From assembly GCA_002943765.1 (NCBI GenBank), contig PQWQ01000019.1, forward strand, positions 744,001 through 808,000: 64,000 nt of DNA. Direction: 5' to 3'. Positions 61,275 through 64,000 of the stretch are shown here, piece by piece. The notes under the pieces are model-generated. The model had not been told where the DNA came from and did no database searches. It was given only the letters and a program-made list of their open reading frames with translations. Source of the DNA: Psoroptes ovis (taxonomy: Eukaryota; Arthropoda; Arachnida; Sarcoptiformes; Psoroptidae). Position numbers and translations under genes: made by a program. The first letter of the stretch is position 1. Each line of letters starts with the position of its first letter.

Positions 61275-61766
61275 CTTTATTCATTAATATTTTTCTGGTT
61301 AAATTTATTAATTTATCATGTTGTTTCTTGTTGTTGTTATCGGTGTTTTCGTTGTTTAATTTCACCATATTCAATGTATTATCATTATTATTATTTACAT
61401 TAATATTAAATTTATTAAAAGCATCATAATCATTAATTATCACATTTGGTTGTTTTTGTTGCTGTTGTGGTTTTATCAGCTGTTTATTATCATTATCATT
61501 CATCAAAGGATGATACAACACTAACGATGATGATAATAATAAATTATTATTTTTAGAAGTTCTTAAATAATTTGTTGAATTTGAATCCATTGTAAATGAT
61601 GATAAAGATGATGATAATGTCGGTGTTGGTGGCCGCAGTGATGATGGTGACATTTGATTCAATTGAATTGTCAAATTACTTGTGGTCGTCGTGGTGGTGG
61701 TGGTGGTGGACATTATTTGATGATTTGTTGTGGTCGTTGTGGTCGTCGTTGAATCATTTTTGGACA
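61275..61766 (-). CDS. Ser/Thr/Asn-rich coding exon, gene unassigned
   Basis: A 492-nt open exon bounded by TTTTCAG acceptor (61767) and AAAG|GTATGTG donor (61274), phase 1 at both ends. It starts SKNDSTTTTTTTTNHQ, followed by a long Ser/Thr/Asn/Gln low-complexity stretch, and ends with the better-ordered KKQHDKLINLTRKILMNK. The end phase would join directly to the cadherin exon at 53712 or to the candidate at 59627. It could therefore be a 5' cadherin exon or part of another minus-strand gene continuing beyond 64000. No signal peptide or domain is visible. Confidence 0.45.
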
Positions 61767-62040
61767 CTGAAAATATAAGAAAATGGTGAGAATTCAATCA
61801 GAAATATTCAAGGAATAGATATAATAAGGACAGAAAGGGTTTATTTATGATTAAACAATGAAAGTCTATAGGTCTATCCGTATGTTTAAACATGATTATT
61901 AATGATAATTTCGTGTTTTTGAGAAAAATACATGGAAAAATTCAAATTCAAAATTCATGATCTGCCTCTGTCTTTGCGTCTCAATCTGATAATTTATCAT
62001 AATTTAAAAATTAATAAATATAAACAGATTCATTTCATTT

Positions 62041-62113
62041 AGGCCCAGATATCGAAGGGTTTTTCAGGCTCAGATATCGAAGGGTTTAGGCCCGATAACG
62101 AAGGGTTTTGTTC
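62041..62113. repeat. three-copy short tandem repeat
   Basis: AGGCCCAGATATCGAAGGGT, AGGCTCAGATATCGAAGGGT and AGGCCCGATAACGAAGGGTT occur head to tail at 22-25 bp spacing. Confidence 0.75.
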
Positions 62114-63778
62114 GCCTCTTCGGCACACATCTATTCGATATCACAGTATTTGAGTAATAATCTGTTTTTGCTTTTTCTTGAGTAAATAAATCATCAAAAA
62201 CAAAAATTATGTCGATCAAAATCATTTGTATACGAAAAATATTTTGGTTTCGATAAATATGAAAACATATCTATCAATTTATCTGAATCAAATTAATAAT
62301 AATACCACATAGCATAGCATAATGATAATGCAAATATGCAGATTCAAAAAGCACAAAAATACTTTAAAATAAATGAAAACTTTACAACATTCATTCAATA
62401 TACGAATGAATGAATGAATGCATGGTTTCTGTGTATATGTGTGTTTGCATTCTGGATTAAAACATCATCAATTAGCATATAATAAATGATCATAAATGAT
62501 TGGTTTTGGTGGAATATATCGGAATATTTACTGAAACAAACACACACAGACACACGAATATCAGCCAGCCATAGCATCTCTAACGATTCTCAAAGTTATT
62601 CTGGGAACCAAAGGAGAGAAAAAATGCCAGAATTGAAATTCTGAAACTGTGAAACTCTGAAATTCTGAAATTCTTCATAGAAGAACAGTAAAATTCCAGA
62701 TTTGAATCCTTTGATTTTTTTTCGGGGCCCAAATACAAGAAATTAATGAAATTTTCTTTGAAAATAAATAAAGTATTAAGACGTTATATAAGTATTTACA
62801 TATCAATAATTATCAGAATTATTATTCAAAGAAAATAATTCTGGTTTATTTATTTATTCTCTTGAAATAATGAAAATTCAAATTTTTTGGAATAATTTTT
62901 CATAATGAATTATGGAAAATTATTCAAAGAATTATATTGAATAATGAATAACATCATTATTCAAGCTAAGAATTATGATTTCTTATGATTATTATTCAAA
63001 GATTCTTTTGTTGTTCCGAAGAATAATCAAAGAATTGTTCTGGTATCAATAATTTTTTTAATTTTTTTTTTTTTGACAAAAATTAATAGATTATATGAAG
63101 GTAATACCCTTGCAAAATTGTATTGATGATATTGTTCAGTAAAAATAAACAGAAAAATCTATTATCAAAGAAATATAATGGATTATGGATTATCGAAATA
63201 GATTATAGATACAAGTCTATTCTTTTGGTTCTATTCTTTGCGCTCTTTCAATAATTTTCTTTAAAAAAGAATATTATTTACATTATCAGAAATTAAATTA
63301 TTGAAAATTATCAGTTATTCAACATGATTTTCGCATATAAATAATCAATAGATCAATGCATATTGGTATAAGTGTGGTGCGTGTGCATATTGGAATAATA
63401 AGACGAAGAATAAATTATTACATATTTCTACTGAAATTAAGATTTATTACTTAGGCCAGAATTTTTAGCCCGAATTTATAAGAAGATGAAAATGTTTGTT
63501 TTGTTTGAAGATTTTCCCCATAGAAAATTGCCTGAATATAATAATAAATCTATGGGAGATTTTTATCGAAAATTTCTTCATTCATTTTCATTTATTTATT
63601 ATTGGAAATACACGACATATAAATAGTAATAAAAGATTTTTTCAAAGATGATAATAAAGTTGATAATAATTATTATGATGATCATGATCATCATTATTTT
63701 TAGTTTTGAATTATCTCTCATAGACAGTTTCTATTGAAATATTTCAAGAATTGAACTGAGCCAAAAAAATTCGAAATT

Positions 63779-63863
63779 ATCAGGTTGTCCGTAAAGTTTT
63801 GGCCGAATTTCATCCAGCAAATCTATTGTGATTAAACTGAATAAACTTTTCGGACAACCTAAA
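63779..63863 (+). repeat. mariner-type MITE, subfamily A
   Basis: Ends ATCAGGTTGTCCGTAAAGTT and AAACTTTTCGGACAACCTAA. Confidence 0.86.
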
Positions 63864-64000
63864 TATTTGCCCCTTGGATTGATTTTGATGATCAATACTA
63901 TTGGGGGCGATTTACTGAAGAAAAACTGTTTTGAAATTAGTCGATTCATAGATTGATTCACATAGAATTCACGTATATTTATTTATTATGAAGGGAAGAA

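Larger units (their letters stand above)
61767..64000. other. 2.2-kb AT-rich end of window
   Basis: Presumably intron or upstream sequence of the exon at 61275-61766, which needs a preceding phase-1 exon not found here. Contains a short tandem triplet at 62041-62113 and one MITE. Confidence 0.45.

Noticed and set aside
5480..63961. Recurrent short ORFs containing CPKS...GQPN peptides
   Set aside because: They are translations of the mariner-type MITE copies, not a protein family.

Overview
The window is nuclear DNA of an arthropod, most likely an acariform mite of the dust-mite type. It is strongly AT-rich, with short phase-consistent introns (57-425 bp in most genes), Asn/Ser/Gln-rich proteins, and secreted chitin-binding (CBM14) proteins with Thr/Pro linkers. 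The animal assignment is firm (ACE, ERp29, MKK3/6, cadherin, spliced genes, a Pol III tRNA with split exons). The mite assignment is inference from overall character.

Layout. 271-2045 (-): five-exon gene for a secreted glycine-rich GGYGG-repeat protein. 2046-8889: AT-rich DNA with small palindromic repeats. 8890-10933 (-): four-exon secreted M28 zinc peptidase. 10934-16940: non-coding, repeats. 16941-19124 (+): three-exon angiotensin-converting-enzyme homologue, convergent with an intronless, divergent 6-phosphofructokinase at 19201-21426 (-). 25202-26636 (+): four-exon MAP kinase kinase of the MKK3/MKK6 (licorne) type. 27631-27832 (+): tRNA-Ala(CGC) interrupted by a ~130-nt intron. 27931-28713 (-): one-domain CBM14 protein. 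29406-30495 (+): two-exon ERp29/windbeutel-like protein. 34714-35556 (-): two-domain CBM14 paralogue. 36828-39985: a 3.15-kb satellite of 44-bp units with higher-order structure. 44880-53712 (-): 3' part of a cadherin gene with a 4.2-kb intron. Possible further 5' exons reach 61766, and the gene start was not found.

Non-coding DNA is dominated by about 29 copies of an ~80-bp palindromic mariner-type MITE in three subfamilies (architecture like human MADE1), five copies of a second palindromic MITE, and three copies of a GACGTA...TACGT element. The genes do not form a pathway. The only clear local relationship is between the two CBM14 genes, which share domain sequence, linker type and a similar TATA core. 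All splice models were made by eye from GT/AG sites and reading phase; the M28, ACE, MKK and Gly-rich models each close into one uninterrupted frame.
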